DNA of 64,000 nucleotides. Origin: DYFC01 sp041658585 (GTDB taxonomy: Bacteria > Nitrospirota > Thermodesulfovibrionia > Thermodesulfovibrionales > SM23-35). A program made the position numbers and the translations under genes. The notes under the pieces were generated by a model. It had not been told where the DNA came from and did not search any database. It was given only the letters and a program-made list of their open reading frames with translations. The stretch lies in NCBI GenBank assembly GCA_041658585.1, contig JBAZZX010000010.1:1-64000 (forward strand), written 5' to 3'. Position 1 is the first letter of the stretch. Every line of letters starts with the position of its first letter. Below are positions 7,948 to 17,578 of this stretch, piece by piece.

Positions 7948-7963
7948 AGTATGAGGTGGGGGG

Positions 7964-9664
7964 TTGAATAAAAAAAGGGCGGTTATTCTCAACACGGTTG
8001 TTATTTTCAGTTTTTTCCTCGTGTCCCTGCGTCTTGTGGACCTGATGGTCGTAAATCATAAGCGCTTTTACGATAGCGCCCAAAAGCAGTATATCAAAGT
8101 AGAGGATATTCAGGTCAGAAGGGGGATAATAGTCGACAGGCGGGGGAGAGAACTCGCGTTAAATCTGGACCTTGATTCGATCTATGCGGATCCGAAGCAT
8201 CTTGACCGTGAAGGCAATGATGTAAAAAGGCTTGCCTCGGCAATTGCAAGGGAACCAAAGGCGGTCCTTGCAAAGATCCCGGATAAGGGGAGATTTATAT
8301 GGGTAGAAAGAAAGCTGGATCCCGAAACCGCCGAAAAAATACGCGCATTGAAGATTGAAGGTCTTGGCTTTCTGCCTGAAGCAAAGAGGTTTTACCCGAA
8401 GGCCGACCTTGCCTCCCATATCCTTGGTTTTGTCGGAATCGATAATCAGGCGCTTGAAGGGATAGAGCTGAAATTCGATAAATATCTGAAGACAAGCGGC
8501 GGCAAGGTAACGGTCGAAAGGGACGCCGGCGGCAGGACGCTTTCACCTGGAGTGAATACCGAGGTGAAAGGGAACAATATTGTGCTGACCATAGACGAAG
8601 CCCTTCAGCGCATTGTAGAAAAAGAACTTGATAAGGCTATGGCCCACTGGAAAGCGGCTGCAGCCTCCGTAATCATGATGGACCCGTTAACCGGCGAAAT
8701 CCTTGCGCTTGCTAACAGGCCCGCATATGACCCCAATAGGGGAGGCAGCGCCGCCGCCTCTGCAAAAAGGGACAGGGCCATTACCGATCTGTACGAACCG
8801 GGCTCGACATTCAAGATAGTTATAGGCGTCGCCTCTCTTGAAGAAAAAATTCTAAGGCCGAATACCTTATTCGATGTAAGCAGGGGAAGCATTGAAGTCG
8901 GCGGGAAAAATATACGCGATGCACACAAGCATGGAGTTTTAACTTTCAAAGAGGTTATTCAGAAATCTTCAAATGTCGGTTCGATCATGATCGGAATGAA
9001 GCTCGGGAAGGACAGAGTATATAAATATGCAAAGCTGCTTGGCATCGGTGAAAAGACGGGCATAGACCTTCCGGGAGAAGTCACCGGCTGGATCCCGAGG
9101 CCTGAAAGATGGTCAAGCACGTCTGTCGGCGCCATCCCGATCGGGCAGGAGGTTGCCGTTACGCCGCTTCAGATGCTGAGGGCCTATTCCGCGATTGCGA
9201 ACGGAGGGTCCCTTGTAAGCCCCCATGTCGTGTCAGAGATAATTTCTCCGCGCGGGGAGGTGGTAGCTTCATTCAAGAATAAGGACATGAACCGCATTAT
9301 TTCGGCGAAGACCGCGGAAACATTTAAGGACATCCTGAAGAGCGTAGTGGAAGAAGGAGGGACCGGCACAAGCGCTTCCGTAGACGGAAATGCGGTTGCA
9401 GGCAAGACAGGCACTGCGCAGATAATAGATCCGAGGACAAAAAGGTATTCAAAGGAAAAATATGTCAGTTCCTTTGTCGGGTTTGTGCCGGCTGACAGCC
9501 CGAGAATAGCAATGATAGTTGTCGTATACGAACCTAAGGGCCAGATATATGGCGGAGCAGTGGCTGCCCCTGTTTTCAGAGATATAGCAGGTCAGGCGCT
9601 GTCCTATCTGAATATACCGAGAGAGGACAGCCTGCGTGAAGAACCTTATCTGGTGTTGAAATGA
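7964..9664 (+). CDS. ftsI: septal peptidoglycan transpeptidase (PBP3/FtsI)
   Basis: Class B penicillin-binding protein of 566 aa that crosslinks septal murein with FtsW. One N-terminal membrane helix (about 8-27), a PBP dimerisation domain (about 45-195) and a transpeptidase domain. The active-site motifs are all present: S281-TFK in EPGSTFK, SSN at 335-337 and KTGTAQ with K481. The TTG start at 7964 follows a G-rich site (GGTGGGGGG). Overlaps murE by ATGA. No PASTA domain is seen. Confidence 0.96.
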   Translation: MNKKRAVILNTVVIFSFFLVSLRLVDLMVVNHKRFYDSAQKQYIKVEDIQVRRGIIVDRRGRELALNLDLDSIYADPKHLDREGNDVKRLASAIAREPKAVLAKIPDKGRFIWVERKLDPETAEKIRALKIEGLGFLPEAKRFYPKADLASHILGFVGIDNQALEGIELKFDKYLKTSGGKVTVERDAGGRTLSPGVNTEVKGNNIVLTIDEALQRIVEKELDKAMAHWKAAAASVIMMDPLTGEILALANRPAYDPNRGGSAAASAKRDRAITDLYEPGSTFKIVIGVASLEEKILRPNTLFDVSRGSIEVGGKNIRDAHKHGVLTFKEVIQKSSNVGSIMIGMKLGKDRVYKYAKLLGIGEKTGIDLPGEVTGWIPRPERWSSTSVGAIPIGQEVAVTPLQMLRAYSAIANGGSLVSPHVVSEIISPRGEVVASFKNKDMNRIISAKTAETFKDILKSVVEEGGTGTSASVDGNAVAGKTGTAQIIDPRTKRYSKEKYVSSFVGFVPADSPRIAMIVVVYEPKGQIYGGAVAAPVFRDIAGQALSYLNIPREDSLREEPYLVLK

Positions 9665-11205
9665 TATTAAAGGAAGTTATTAAGGGGTGTGATTTTGCGG
9701 AAGCGCTTAAGGATAACGATGTTTTGAGAAATTCGGATATCTCCGGGATATCGTATGATTCACGCACGGTGGAAAAAGGGCATCTGTTTACAGCCATAAA
9801 AGGCGAAAAATATGACGGGCATGATTTTATTCGGAATGCAATTCAACGGGGCGCAGTCGTGATAGTGCATGAGAAAGAGATTTTGGAACACGGGATAAGG
9901 ACCGGGGAATTGCACGGCGTAATACCTTTTGTCCGGGTTGAAAACAGCAGGAGGGCGCTGGCCTGTATAGCGAATAACTTTAATGATAGGCCGTCGGAAC
10001 GCATAGCGCTTACCGGGATAACCGGCACAAACGGCAAGACAACAACAACCTATATTCTTAAGTCCATACTGGAGCAGAGAGGGCATACCGTCGGGTTAAT
10101 CGGCACGATCCGGTACATGATAAAAGACGAGGTCTTCCCCGCCGTGCATACAACGCCGGAGTCCCCTGAATTTCAGGGACTATTAAAAAAAATGATTCTG
10201 TCCGGATGTACCCATGTTATTTCCGAGGTATCGTCCCATGCACTTGCGCAATACAGGGTGGACGGAGCCGTTTTCCATACGGCCGTATTCACCAATCTAA
10301 CCAGAGACCATCTGGATTTTCATAAGACAATGGAGGAATACTTCCGCTCTAAAAAGAGATTGTTCAGCGAACTCCTTTCCAGGGAAGGGACCGCGGTAAT
10401 AAACATTGATGACCCCTATGGGAAGGTCCTCTATAACGAGATGCTTCCCGTGAGGTGGATGACGGCGGGACTGAATATATATACCTATGGTCTTCAGGCG
10501 GGAGCGGATATCTTTGCCTATGATATAGACAATTCATTCCGGGGATTGAAATTCAAGGTATTATTTCAGGGTAAAATACTGGATATATCATCTCCTTTGA
10601 CGGGTATAATAAACGTATACAACATCCTGGCCGCAATCGGCGCGGCCGTCTCTTTAACCGTGCCGGATGAGGCGATTATCGAAGGCATTAATACTATCGG
10701 CGCAGTTCCCGGAAGATTTGAAAAGGTAGATCTTGGACAGAAATTCCTCTGCATCGTAGATTATGCCCACACGGAAGACGCCATTGAGCGTTTGATCAGG
10801 ACGGCAAGGGAACTCCTCCAAAAATCATCAGTAGCCGGAAAAATAATCACCGTCTTCGGCTGCGGCGGGGACAGGGATAAAGGCAAGAGACCTGTAATGG
10901 GTCAGATTGCGACAGGGTATAGTGATTTTGTTTTTATCACTTCCGATAACCCGAGGTCCGAAGACCCCATGGATATCATCAGAGACATTGAAGCCGGAGC
11001 AGTGAACAGGGATTATATCATAGAGCCGGACAGGAAAGAGGCTATCAGAAAAGCTGTTGATATGGCGATGGATGGAGATATAGTCCTTATCGCAGGGAAA
11101 GGGCATGAGGATTACCAGGAGGTCAAAGGCGCAAGGCTTCCCTTCAATGATAAAGAGGTATTAAGGGAAGCAATTAATATTAAATTAAAAATGAAGAACT
11201 CGTAA
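9661..11205 (+). CDS. murE: UDP-MurNAc-tripeptide synthetase MurE
   Basis: Cytoplasmic ATP-dependent ligase adding the third residue to UDP-MurNAc-L-Ala-D-Glu. 514 aa with the Mur ligase N-terminal domain (SYDSRTVEKGHLF), central ATPase loop GTNGKTTTT (about residue 122), TTPESPE and the C-terminal domain. The SDNPRSEDP motif marks the meso-diaminopimelate-adding type, so the wall is expected to be of the Gram-negative DAP type. Coupled to ftsI; a palindromic repeat separates it from murF. Confidence 0.96.
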   Translation: MILKEVIKGCDFAEALKDNDVLRNSDISGISYDSRTVEKGHLFTAIKGEKYDGHDFIRNAIQRGAVVIVHEKEILEHGIRTGELHGVIPFVRVENSRRALACIANNFNDRPSERIALTGITGTNGKTTTTYILKSILEQRGHTVGLIGTIRYMIKDEVFPAVHTTPESPEFQGLLKKMILSGCTHVISEVSSHALAQYRVDGAVFHTAVFTNLTRDHLDFHKTMEEYFRSKKRLFSELLSREGTAVINIDDPYGKVLYNEMLPVRWMTAGLNIYTYGLQAGADIFAYDIDNSFRGLKFKVLFQGKILDISSPLTGIINVYNILAAIGAAVSLTVPDEAIIEGINTIGAVPGRFEKVDLGQKFLCIVDYAHTEDAIERLIRTARELLQKSSVAGKIITVFGCGGDRDKGKRPVMGQIATGYSDFVFITSDNPRSEDPMDIIRDIEAGAVNRDYIIEPDRKEAIRKAVDMAMDGDIVLIAGKGHEDYQEVKGARLPFNDKEVLREAINIKLKMKNS

Positions 11206-11316
11206 AAAGTCGTCATTCCCGCGAAGGCGGGAATCCATGTGCGCGCAACTTCTTGAAAAGAATGGATTCCCGATTAAGGACTTCGGGAATGACAGCCATG
11301 AAAAGGACTTTTTGCG
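11200..11316. repeat. palindromic repeat family 3 between murE and murF
   Basis: CGTCATTCCCGCGAAGGCGG (11211-11230) and the inverted CGGGAATGAC (11284-11293) form a nested palindrome. Outer arms CGTAAAAAGTC and GACTTTTTGCG extend it to about 11202-11315. A related element is at 30321-30394. It lies within the dcw transcript and could shape murF expression. Confidence 0.85.
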
Positions 11317-11343
11317 ATGTTGTCAAACTTAAAAAAGAGAATA

Positions 11344-12681
11344 ATGGGAATGCTGACACTTAATGAGATACTGAAAGCAACCGGCGGAAAGGTTATCCGG
11401 AGCGGTCCGGGTTCATTTAACGGAATCTCTATCGATTCCAGAAAGATAGGGCAAGGCGAGTTGTTTGTTGCGCTGAAAGGCGACAGGTTCGACGGACATG
11501 ATTTTCTCCGTGCAGCCCTCGAAAAGGGAGGCGGCGCTTTGGTGAGCAAACAGCCGGTTGAAACCGAAGAGGGCAAAACGTATATTTATGTGCCTGATAC
11601 CCTGAAGGCGCTTCAGGATATTGCCCGGAGCAGGCGTTTGAAAAAAAATATCCCGGTTGTGGCCGTGACCGGTTCCAACGGCAAGACAACAACAAAGGAG
11701 CTGACGTCCGCGATTTTAGGCAAAAGATACAGGGTGCTGAAAAATACCGGGAATCTGAACAACCATATCGGGCTGCCTTTGAGCCTGGCGAAGATGGAGG
11801 ATGAAGACGAGGCTGTCGTGCTCGAAATGGGAGCAAGCAGACCCGGAGAGATAAAACAACTCTGTGACATCGCGCTTCCCTATTGCGGCGTCCTGACAAA
11901 CATAGGCCTGGCGCACCTTGAAGGGTTCGGGGATATTGAAACGGTAAGGAGAACCAAGCTCGAACTCCTTGATTATGTAAAGGTTGCCGTTGTGAATGCA
12001 GATGATGTATTTATGATGGAAGGGATAGAAGTTTCAGGATTTAAGGGAAAGATATGCCGGTACGGGATTAATAATACCGCCGAGGTGTATGCAACGGATA
12101 TAAGGCTTCATGAACGCGGCGCAAGTTTTCGGCTGCATACCGGTGCGCAGGGCTTTGTTGAAATGCATCCGAAAATATCAGGCATGTTCAATATCTACAA
12201 CATACTTGCGGCTGCCTGTGCAGGCAGTTTCCTTGATATAAAACTTCCGGATATTAAACAGGCAATCGATTCCTTTGAAGGCGTGCCTATGCGGCTTGAA
12301 CTAAAGGAACTGAACGGCGTCACGGTCATCAGCGACGTCTATAACGCCAATCCCGCATCAATGGAAGAGGCGGTCAAAGAGCTTGTAAGGATCAAAAAGG
12401 GAAGGGCGATAGCCGTCCTCGGTGATATGCTTGAACTCGGTCCCTATGCCGGTGAGGCCCACAGGAGGATCGGCAGGCTGCTGAAAGAACTCGGGATAGA
12501 CATTTTTATCGCTGTCGGACCGTTGATGGAACTTGCAGCATCCGAATTCCAGGGCGTGTCCTATACGTCGCGGGCGTCCGCCGAGGCGGGAGAATTGTTG
12601 AAAGAGATACGGAAGCAGGGAGACAGAGTATTGATAAAGGGTTCGAGGGGTATGAATATGGAAAAGGTCCTGGAGGGATAA
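11344..12681 (+). CDS. murF: UDP-MurNAc-tripeptide--D-Ala-D-Ala ligase MurF
   Basis: Last cytoplasmic Mur ligase, adding D-Ala-D-Ala to complete the pentapeptide. About 445 aa. Motifs: SIDSRKIGQGELFVAL, ATPase loop TGSNGKTTTKE, LEMGASRPGEI, NNHIGLPLSL, and VISDVYNANPASMEEA. The frame is open from ATG 11317, but those first codons derive from the flanking palindromic repeat. ATG 11344 or 11350 gives the family-like start LTLNEILKATGG; neither has a strong ribosome site. mraY begins one base inside the stop. Confidence 0.95.
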   Translation: MGMLTLNEILKATGGKVIRSGPGSFNGISIDSRKIGQGELFVALKGDRFDGHDFLRAALEKGGGALVSKQPVETEEGKTYIYVPDTLKALQDIARSRRLKKNIPVVAVTGSNGKTTTKELTSAILGKRYRVLKNTGNLNNHIGLPLSLAKMEDEDEAVVLEMGASRPGEIKQLCDIALPYCGVLTNIGLAHLEGFGDIETVRRTKLELLDYVKVAVVNADDVFMMEGIEVSGFKGKICRYGINNTAEVYATDIRLHERGASFRLHTGAQGFVEMHPKISGMFNIYNILAAACAGSFLDIKLPDIKQAIDSFEGVPMRLELKELNGVTVISDVYNANPASMEEAVKELVRIKKGRAIAVLGDMLELGPYAGEAHRRIGRLLKELGIDIFIAVGPLMELAASEFQGVSYTSRASAEAGELLKEIRKQGDRVLIKGSRGMNMEKVLEG

Positions 12682-13763
12682 TGCTCTATAGCCTGATTTA
12701 CGGTTTTCATGACTGGTTTTCTCCCCTGAATGTATTCAGATATATAACCTTCAGGACATCCCTTGCCATATTGACGGCATTATTTTTATCGTTGATTCTG
12801 GGACCATGGATAATCGGTAAACTAAAGAGATTCAGCTTTACCCAGCAGATAAGGGATGACGGCCCGAAGGCCCATCTCGGCAAGGCAGGCACTCCGACTA
12901 TGGGAGGTATTCTCATCATCCTCTCTATACTCCTCTCCGTCCTTATGTGGGGAGATCTCAAAAATATCTATGTCTGGACGATGATTGTTTCACTGGCCGG
13001 GTTCGGTGCGATCGGTTTTGCCGATGACTATTTGAAGATTTACCGGCAGAATCATAATGGTCTCAGGGCATACCAGAAGTTCGGATTGCAGATTGCGCTT
13101 GCGCTGCTTATCGGGGTTTTTCTTTATATGAATCCCAAAGACCCATATACGGACGTTCTAAGCATCCCTTTCTTTAAAAAATGGCTTTTTGACCTTGGAT
13201 GGGTTTATATACCATTCTCTCTTATTGTCATGGTAGGCTCTTCCAATGCAGTCAACCTTACGGACGGTATTGACGGCCTCGCAATAGGTCTTGTTGCAGT
13301 TGCCGTCCTTGCCAATGGCGTGCTTGTCTATCTCTCGGGGCACAAGGGGCTGGCACAGTACCTTCAGGTCCTCTATCTTCCGGGGACCGGAGAATTGACT
13401 GTTTTCTGCGGCGCCATGTTCGGCGCGGCGCTCGGATTTTTATGGTTTAATTCTTATCCCGCCGATGTATTTATGGGCGATGTCGGTTCATTAGGCCTCG
13501 GAGGCAGTCTCGGCACCCTTGCCGTGATAACAAAACATGAAATAGTCCTTGCTATTGTCGGCGGTATTTTTGTTATAGAAACAATCTCCGTTATGATGCA
13601 GGTTGCATCTTTTAAACTGACCGGCAAAAGGATTTTCAGGATGGCGCCTATCCATCACCATTTTGAATTAAAAGGGTGGCCTGAACCGAAAGTTATTGTA
13701 AGATTCTGGATAGTTGGAATAATTCTTGCTTTATTGAGTCTGGCAACGTTAAAAGTGAGGTGA
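12681..13763 (+). CDS. mraY: phospho-MurNAc-pentapeptide transferase MraY
   Basis: Polytopic inner-membrane enzyme (360 aa, about ten helices) that transfers phospho-MurNAc-pentapeptide to undecaprenyl phosphate to make lipid I. Signature stretches: RDDGPKAHLGKAGTPTMGG, GFADDYLKI, NAVNLTDGIDGLA with the metal-binding Asp residues, VFMGDVGSLGLGG, and APIHHHFELKGWPE. Starts at the TAATG overlap with murF. Confidence 0.97.
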   Translation: MLYSLIYGFHDWFSPLNVFRYITFRTSLAILTALFLSLILGPWIIGKLKRFSFTQQIRDDGPKAHLGKAGTPTMGGILIILSILLSVLMWGDLKNIYVWTMIVSLAGFGAIGFADDYLKIYRQNHNGLRAYQKFGLQIALALLIGVFLYMNPKDPYTDVLSIPFFKKWLFDLGWVYIPFSLIVMVGSSNAVNLTDGIDGLAIGLVAVAVLANGVLVYLSGHKGLAQYLQVLYLPGTGELTVFCGAMFGAALGFLWFNSYPADVFMGDVGSLGLGGSLGTLAVITKHEIVLAIVGGIFVIETISVMMQVASFKLTGKRIFRMAPIHHHFELKGWPEPKVIVRFWIVGIILALLSLATLKVR

Positions 13764-13768
13764 AGCTA

Positions 13769-14893
13769 ATGAGGAAAAGCAGGCAGAGAGCAGGGGGCGG
13801 AAAGCGGATAAATTTTATAGAATTCAAGCTGTTATATCTTGTTGTACTACTGATGGCATACTGTTCGGCCCCGGTTATTTCTTATGCCGATGATCTCCAT
13901 TCCCGTGCAGTGGCCGTAATAGATGCGACGACAGGGAAGCTCCTTTACGCGAAAAACCCTGAACTGAGATGCCCTCCTGCAAGCACTACAAAGCTCATGA
14001 CGGCTATTGTGACGCTCGAAAATAAGGACCTCAAAGACATAGTTGCCATCAGCAGGAACGCCGCCCGCGTTCCTCCCCATAAGGCGGGTTTCAGGGAGGG
14101 AGAGAGGGTGACGGTTGAGGAACTCCTTAATGCGGCCCTTATCGGCTCGGCAAATGATGCGGCGGTAGCCCTTGCCGAAGCGACGTCCGGCTCGGAAGAA
14201 AAGTTTGTCGAGCTTATGAATAAGAAGGCCCTCTCAATCGGCGCAACTAACACACGGTTTATAAATCCGAACGGCCTGCCGGGTCCGGGACAATACATAA
14301 CGGCAGTTGATCTGGCCAGGATCATGGACTATGCCCTGGGATACCCTAAGATACGGGAAATCATAGGAACGCGTGTGGCGCAGGTTTCGACAACGGACGG
14401 CAAAACGAAGCTGATCAGAAATACCAACCGGCTTTTATGGTCCGAAGACGAACTTGTCGGAGGGAAAACAGGATATACCAGCAAGGCGCGCCACTGTTTT
14501 GTATGCGCAGCCGAGCGTAAGAACGATACGATTGTTGTTGCGCTCCTCGGCAGCCCGAGCAGGAGCGACCTCTGGAAGGAAACGGAACTCCTCATAGGCA
14601 AGGGGTTTGACGTAATGGGTAACAGGGAATCTCCGATGGTGTATCTGACAAAAGGGGATATTGATGAGCCTGTTATTTACAAGAAGTCGCGCGGTAAATA
14701 TTCAAAAGCGAAAATAAAAAGATCAAAAGACGGGCATCAGAAAAAATATATAGCCAAAAACGCCAAAAAGCATAAGAAGACAAAACTCTATGCAAGACAG
14801 AAAAGTAAAAAGTCAAAACTTTATGTAAAACAGAAAAGCAAGAAGTCATACGGGATTGTAAAAAGAGGCGGCTTTGAAAAAAATAAAGGGTAA
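13769..14893 (+). CDS. D-alanyl-D-alanine carboxypeptidase (DacA/PBP5-like) with Lys-rich tail
   Basis: About 374 aa. Signal-anchor-like segment (about 16-38), then a class A low-molecular-mass PBP domain with S72-TTK, S127-AN and K233-TG active-site motifs (PPASTTKLM, IGSANDAA, GGKTGYT). It should trim the terminal D-Ala from periplasmic pentapeptides. After the catalytic domain, the last 65 or so residues are strongly basic with a duplicated KxKLY-QKSKKS motif, in place of the usual amphipathic PBP5 anchor. ATG 13769 chosen with GAGG upstream; GTG 13760 overlaps mraY. Position between mraY and murD is unusual for a dcw cluster. Its end overlaps murD. Confidence 0.9.
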   Translation: MRKSRQRAGGGKRINFIEFKLLYLVVLLMAYCSAPVISYADDLHSRAVAVIDATTGKLLYAKNPELRCPPASTTKLMTAIVTLENKDLKDIVAISRNAARVPPHKAGFREGERVTVEELLNAALIGSANDAAVALAEATSGSEEKFVELMNKKALSIGATNTRFINPNGLPGPGQYITAVDLARIMDYALGYPKIREIIGTRVAQVSTTDGKTKLIRNTNRLLWSEDELVGGKTGYTSKARHCFVCAAERKNDTIVVALLGSPSRSDLWKETELLIGKGFDVMGNRESPMVYLTKGDIDEPVIYKKSRGKYSKAKIKRSKDGHQKKYIAKNAKKHKKTKLYARQKSKKSKLYVKQKSKKSYGIVKRGGFEKNKG

Positions 14894-16349
14894 AAATATA
14901 ACCGTAATAGGCCTTGCAAGGAGCGGCGTCGGGGCTGCAAATCTGCTCGCCGAACTCGGCGCGCAGGTCACGGTGACTGATACAAAGACAGAGGACAAAC
15001 TTCAGGGTTTCATAACAAAGCTGAGCGCGGGTGTAAAGCGTGTTTTCGGCGGGCATCCCGAGCATTTATTTACATCCGCCGATATGATCGTGATTAGTCC
15101 GGGAGTGCCCCTTAACATCAAACCGTTATCTCTCGCAAGATCAAAGGGTATACCTATAATCAGCGAACTTGAGCTGGCATATCAAATAATTAATATGCGG
15201 GATGCGGAGTTCGGGATGCGGAATGTTCAGGCAGGCAGGGAAACTCAATTTCTTGCGGTCACCGGAACAAACGGGAAGTCTACAACAACGGCTTTGCTTG
15301 ATTTTATGATGAAAAAAAGCGGGTCCAAAACCATACTCGGCGGGAATATAGGGAATGCGCTGACGGAAGAAATTCATAAGCAAAGGGTGGAGATCAAAGA
15401 GCAGATAGTTGATTGGCTTGTGGCCGAGATTTCGAGTTTTCAGCTTGAGGCGATACGGGACTTCAGGCCGAAGGGTGCTGCGATACTCAATGTAACGCCC
15501 GACCATCTTGACAGGTATCATTCAATCGAAGAATACGGCGACGCAAAGGCAAGGGTCTTTGAAAACCAGACATACGACGATTTCCTTGTGCTGAATCGGG
15601 ATGACCCTGAAACTATGAAAATCTTCAATGCAAAATGCAAAAGGCCTTCCCCGGCGAGTCAACCGGGGCGGCAAAATACAAAATTACCGAGGGTATATTT
15701 CTTCAGCCGCAAAGAAAAAGTCGAAGGGCTTTATTCCGGGGATGGGAAAATATGGTGCAATTTGCCTTCTTTGTCCCTCGTCCCTCGTCCTTTCCCCCTT
15801 ATCGGTATCGAAGAGATAAAAATAAAAGGCGTACATAACCTGGAGAATGCCATGGCCGCTTCTGCCATGGCTCTCCTTGCAGGTTGCCCGGTTGAGGCGG
15901 TCCTATATTCCCTCAGACGGTTCGAGGGGCTCGAACACAGGCTTGAACCGGTCAGGGAATTGGGCGGCGTAACGTATATCAACGATTCGAAAGGAACGAA
16001 TGTCGGGGCGGTGCTGAAGTCTCTCGAAAGTTTCTCGAATCCGGTTGTCCTTTTAGCCGGCGGCAGGGACAAGGCGGGAGAATTTTCTTTGCTAAGGGAC
16101 ACGGTCAAAGAGAGAGTAAAGGCCCTGATACTAATAGGAGAGGCAAGCGAAAAAATAAAAAAGGCCCTCGGGGATATTACACAAACCGTTATGGCGCAAA
16201 GTCTTGAAGACGCCGTAAAGGCTTCAAGGGATCTTGCAGAAAAAGGAGACATAGTCCTGCTCTCCCCTGCGTGCGCCAGTTTCGACATGTTCACGGATTT
16301 TGAAGACAGAGGAAGACAGTTCAAGCGTATTGTTATGGAGCTGAAATAA
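14874..16349 (+). CDS. murD: UDP-MurNAc-L-alanine--D-glutamate ligase MurD
   Basis: Adds D-Glu to UDP-MurNAc-L-Ala. 491 aa, about 35-40 longer than usual. Seen: ITVIGLARSGVGAANLL, VISPGVPL, ATPase loop VTGTNGKSTTT, NVTPDHLDRY, EHRLEPVRELGGVTYINDSKGTN, and SPACASFDMF near the end. Extra low-complexity segments interrupt the order at 15195-15240 and 15631-15801, in frame. TTG 14874 overlaps the carboxypeptidase end by 20 bases; GAGGCGG lies upstream. ftsW follows by TAATG overlap. Confidence 0.95.
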   Translation: MKKIKGKNITVIGLARSGVGAANLLAELGAQVTVTDTKTEDKLQGFITKLSAGVKRVFGGHPEHLFTSADMIVISPGVPLNIKPLSLARSKGIPIISELELAYQIINMRDAEFGMRNVQAGRETQFLAVTGTNGKSTTTALLDFMMKKSGSKTILGGNIGNALTEEIHKQRVEIKEQIVDWLVAEISSFQLEAIRDFRPKGAAILNVTPDHLDRYHSIEEYGDAKARVFENQTYDDFLVLNRDDPETMKIFNAKCKRPSPASQPGRQNTKLPRVYFFSRKEKVEGLYSGDGKIWCNLPSLSLVPRPFPLIGIEEIKIKGVHNLENAMAASAMALLAGCPVEAVLYSLRRFEGLEHRLEPVRELGGVTYINDSKGTNVGAVLKSLESFSNPVVLLAGGRDKAGEFSLLRDTVKERVKALILIGEASEKIKKALGDITQTVMAQSLEDAVKASRDLAEKGDIVLLSPACASFDMFTDFEDRGRQFKRIVMELK

Positions 16350-17578
16350 TGGAACGATACGATAAATGGCTGCTTTTTGTCGCCGTTATACTGACCGGAT
16401 TCGGCGCCCTGATGATATACAGTTCTACCTCCGTTATTACGCCTGAACTTGCCAGAAAGGGTGCAACCGAATTCTCTTATTTCAAAAGGCATATATTCAC
16501 CATTTTCATCGGATTCATTTTCCTTCTCGGCGCCTATCTGCTAAAGCCTTCATTCATTAAAAAATATTCTCTGCCCCTGCTGATTATATCTCTTGTCCTG
16601 CTGGTCCTTGTTTTTATGCCCGGGATAGGAGTATCCTCCGGGGGGGCAAAGAGATGGATAAGACTTTGGCCCTCAACCTTTCAGCCCTCGGAGCTGGTAA
16701 AACTTGCCATGGTAATCTTCCTCGCCAGGTATATGTCTATGCCCGAATTCAGGACCGACAGTTTTGCTTCTTTTATAAAACCGGTGCTGATTATGGTCGT
16801 ATTTCAGATAGCTATTATCAAACAGCCTGATTTTGGAGCGGCCATGAGTCTGACGTTTTTGACCCTGGCGATGCTTTTTCTTTCCGGGGTAAAGCTAAGG
16901 TATATCGGATTTCTTGCAGTGCCTGCAATACCCGTCATTATAAAACTTGCGATGGAGCCTTATCGCTTCCGGAGGATAATATCTTTTTTAAATCCCTCTG
17001 CGGACCCGCAGGGGAGCGGTTTCCAGTTGATACAATCCTTTATTGCCCTTGGAAGCGGCGGTCTGACAGGCGTCGGGTTAGGAGGCTCCAAACAGAAACT
17101 TTCCTATCTGCCCGAAGCGCATACCGATTTCATCTTCTCGATCATCGGAGAAGAGTTCGGTTTAATAGGAACTTTATTGGTGATAGCATTGTTTCTGATA
17201 CTCTTCATTAAGGGGATAGCGATCGCAAACAGGATGAAGGACCGTTTTAACTATTACCTTGCCATAGGTCTTTCATTGATGATTTCCCTGCAGGCGCTTG
17301 TTAATTTTGCGGTTGCTACGGGCATGGTGCCTACAAAAGGCCTGCCTTTGCCGTTTGTCAGTTACGGCGGATCATCGCTCCTTGTGAATATGGCCGCCGT
17401 TGGAATGTTACTGAGGCTTTCGAAGGCTGAAGCAACAGAGCCCGAGGAAAACAACCGGGACCAAATAGTGAGAAGAATGGCAAAAAGGAAGATCGAAGCC
17501 GGGAAACGGAGGCCCGTATATATGCAAAAAGCGCTCTCCGACCGTTTCGCCAATTCTCTGCTTCACCTCTCGAAATGA
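16349..17578 (+). CDS. ftsW: septal lipid II polymerase FtsW
   Basis: SEDS-family membrane glycosyltransferase, 409 aa with about ten helices, partner of FtsI at the septum. SEDS motifs: GGAKRWIRLWPSTFQPSELVKLA, KQPDFGAA, YLPEAHTDFIFSIIGEEFG, and LPFVSYGGSSLLVN near the end. A second SEDS protein (RodA) is encoded at 43661-44782; this one is named FtsW by its place in the dcw cluster. C-terminal basic cytoplasmic tail of about 45 residues. Overlaps murG by ATGA. Confidence 0.95.
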   Translation: MERYDKWLLFVAVILTGFGALMIYSSTSVITPELARKGATEFSYFKRHIFTIFIGFIFLLGAYLLKPSFIKKYSLPLLIISLVLLVLVFMPGIGVSSGGAKRWIRLWPSTFQPSELVKLAMVIFLARYMSMPEFRTDSFASFIKPVLIMVVFQIAIIKQPDFGAAMSLTFLTLAMLFLSGVKLRYIGFLAVPAIPVIIKLAMEPYRFRRIISFLNPSADPQGSGFQLIQSFIALGSGGLTGVGLGGSKQKLSYLPEAHTDFIFSIIGEEFGLIGTLLVIALFLILFIKGIAIANRMKDRFNYYLAIGLSLMISLQALVNFAVATGMVPTKGLPLPFVSYGGSSLLVNMAAVGMLLRLSKAEATEPEENNRDQIVRRMAKRKIEAGKRRPVYMQKALSDRFANSLLHLSK

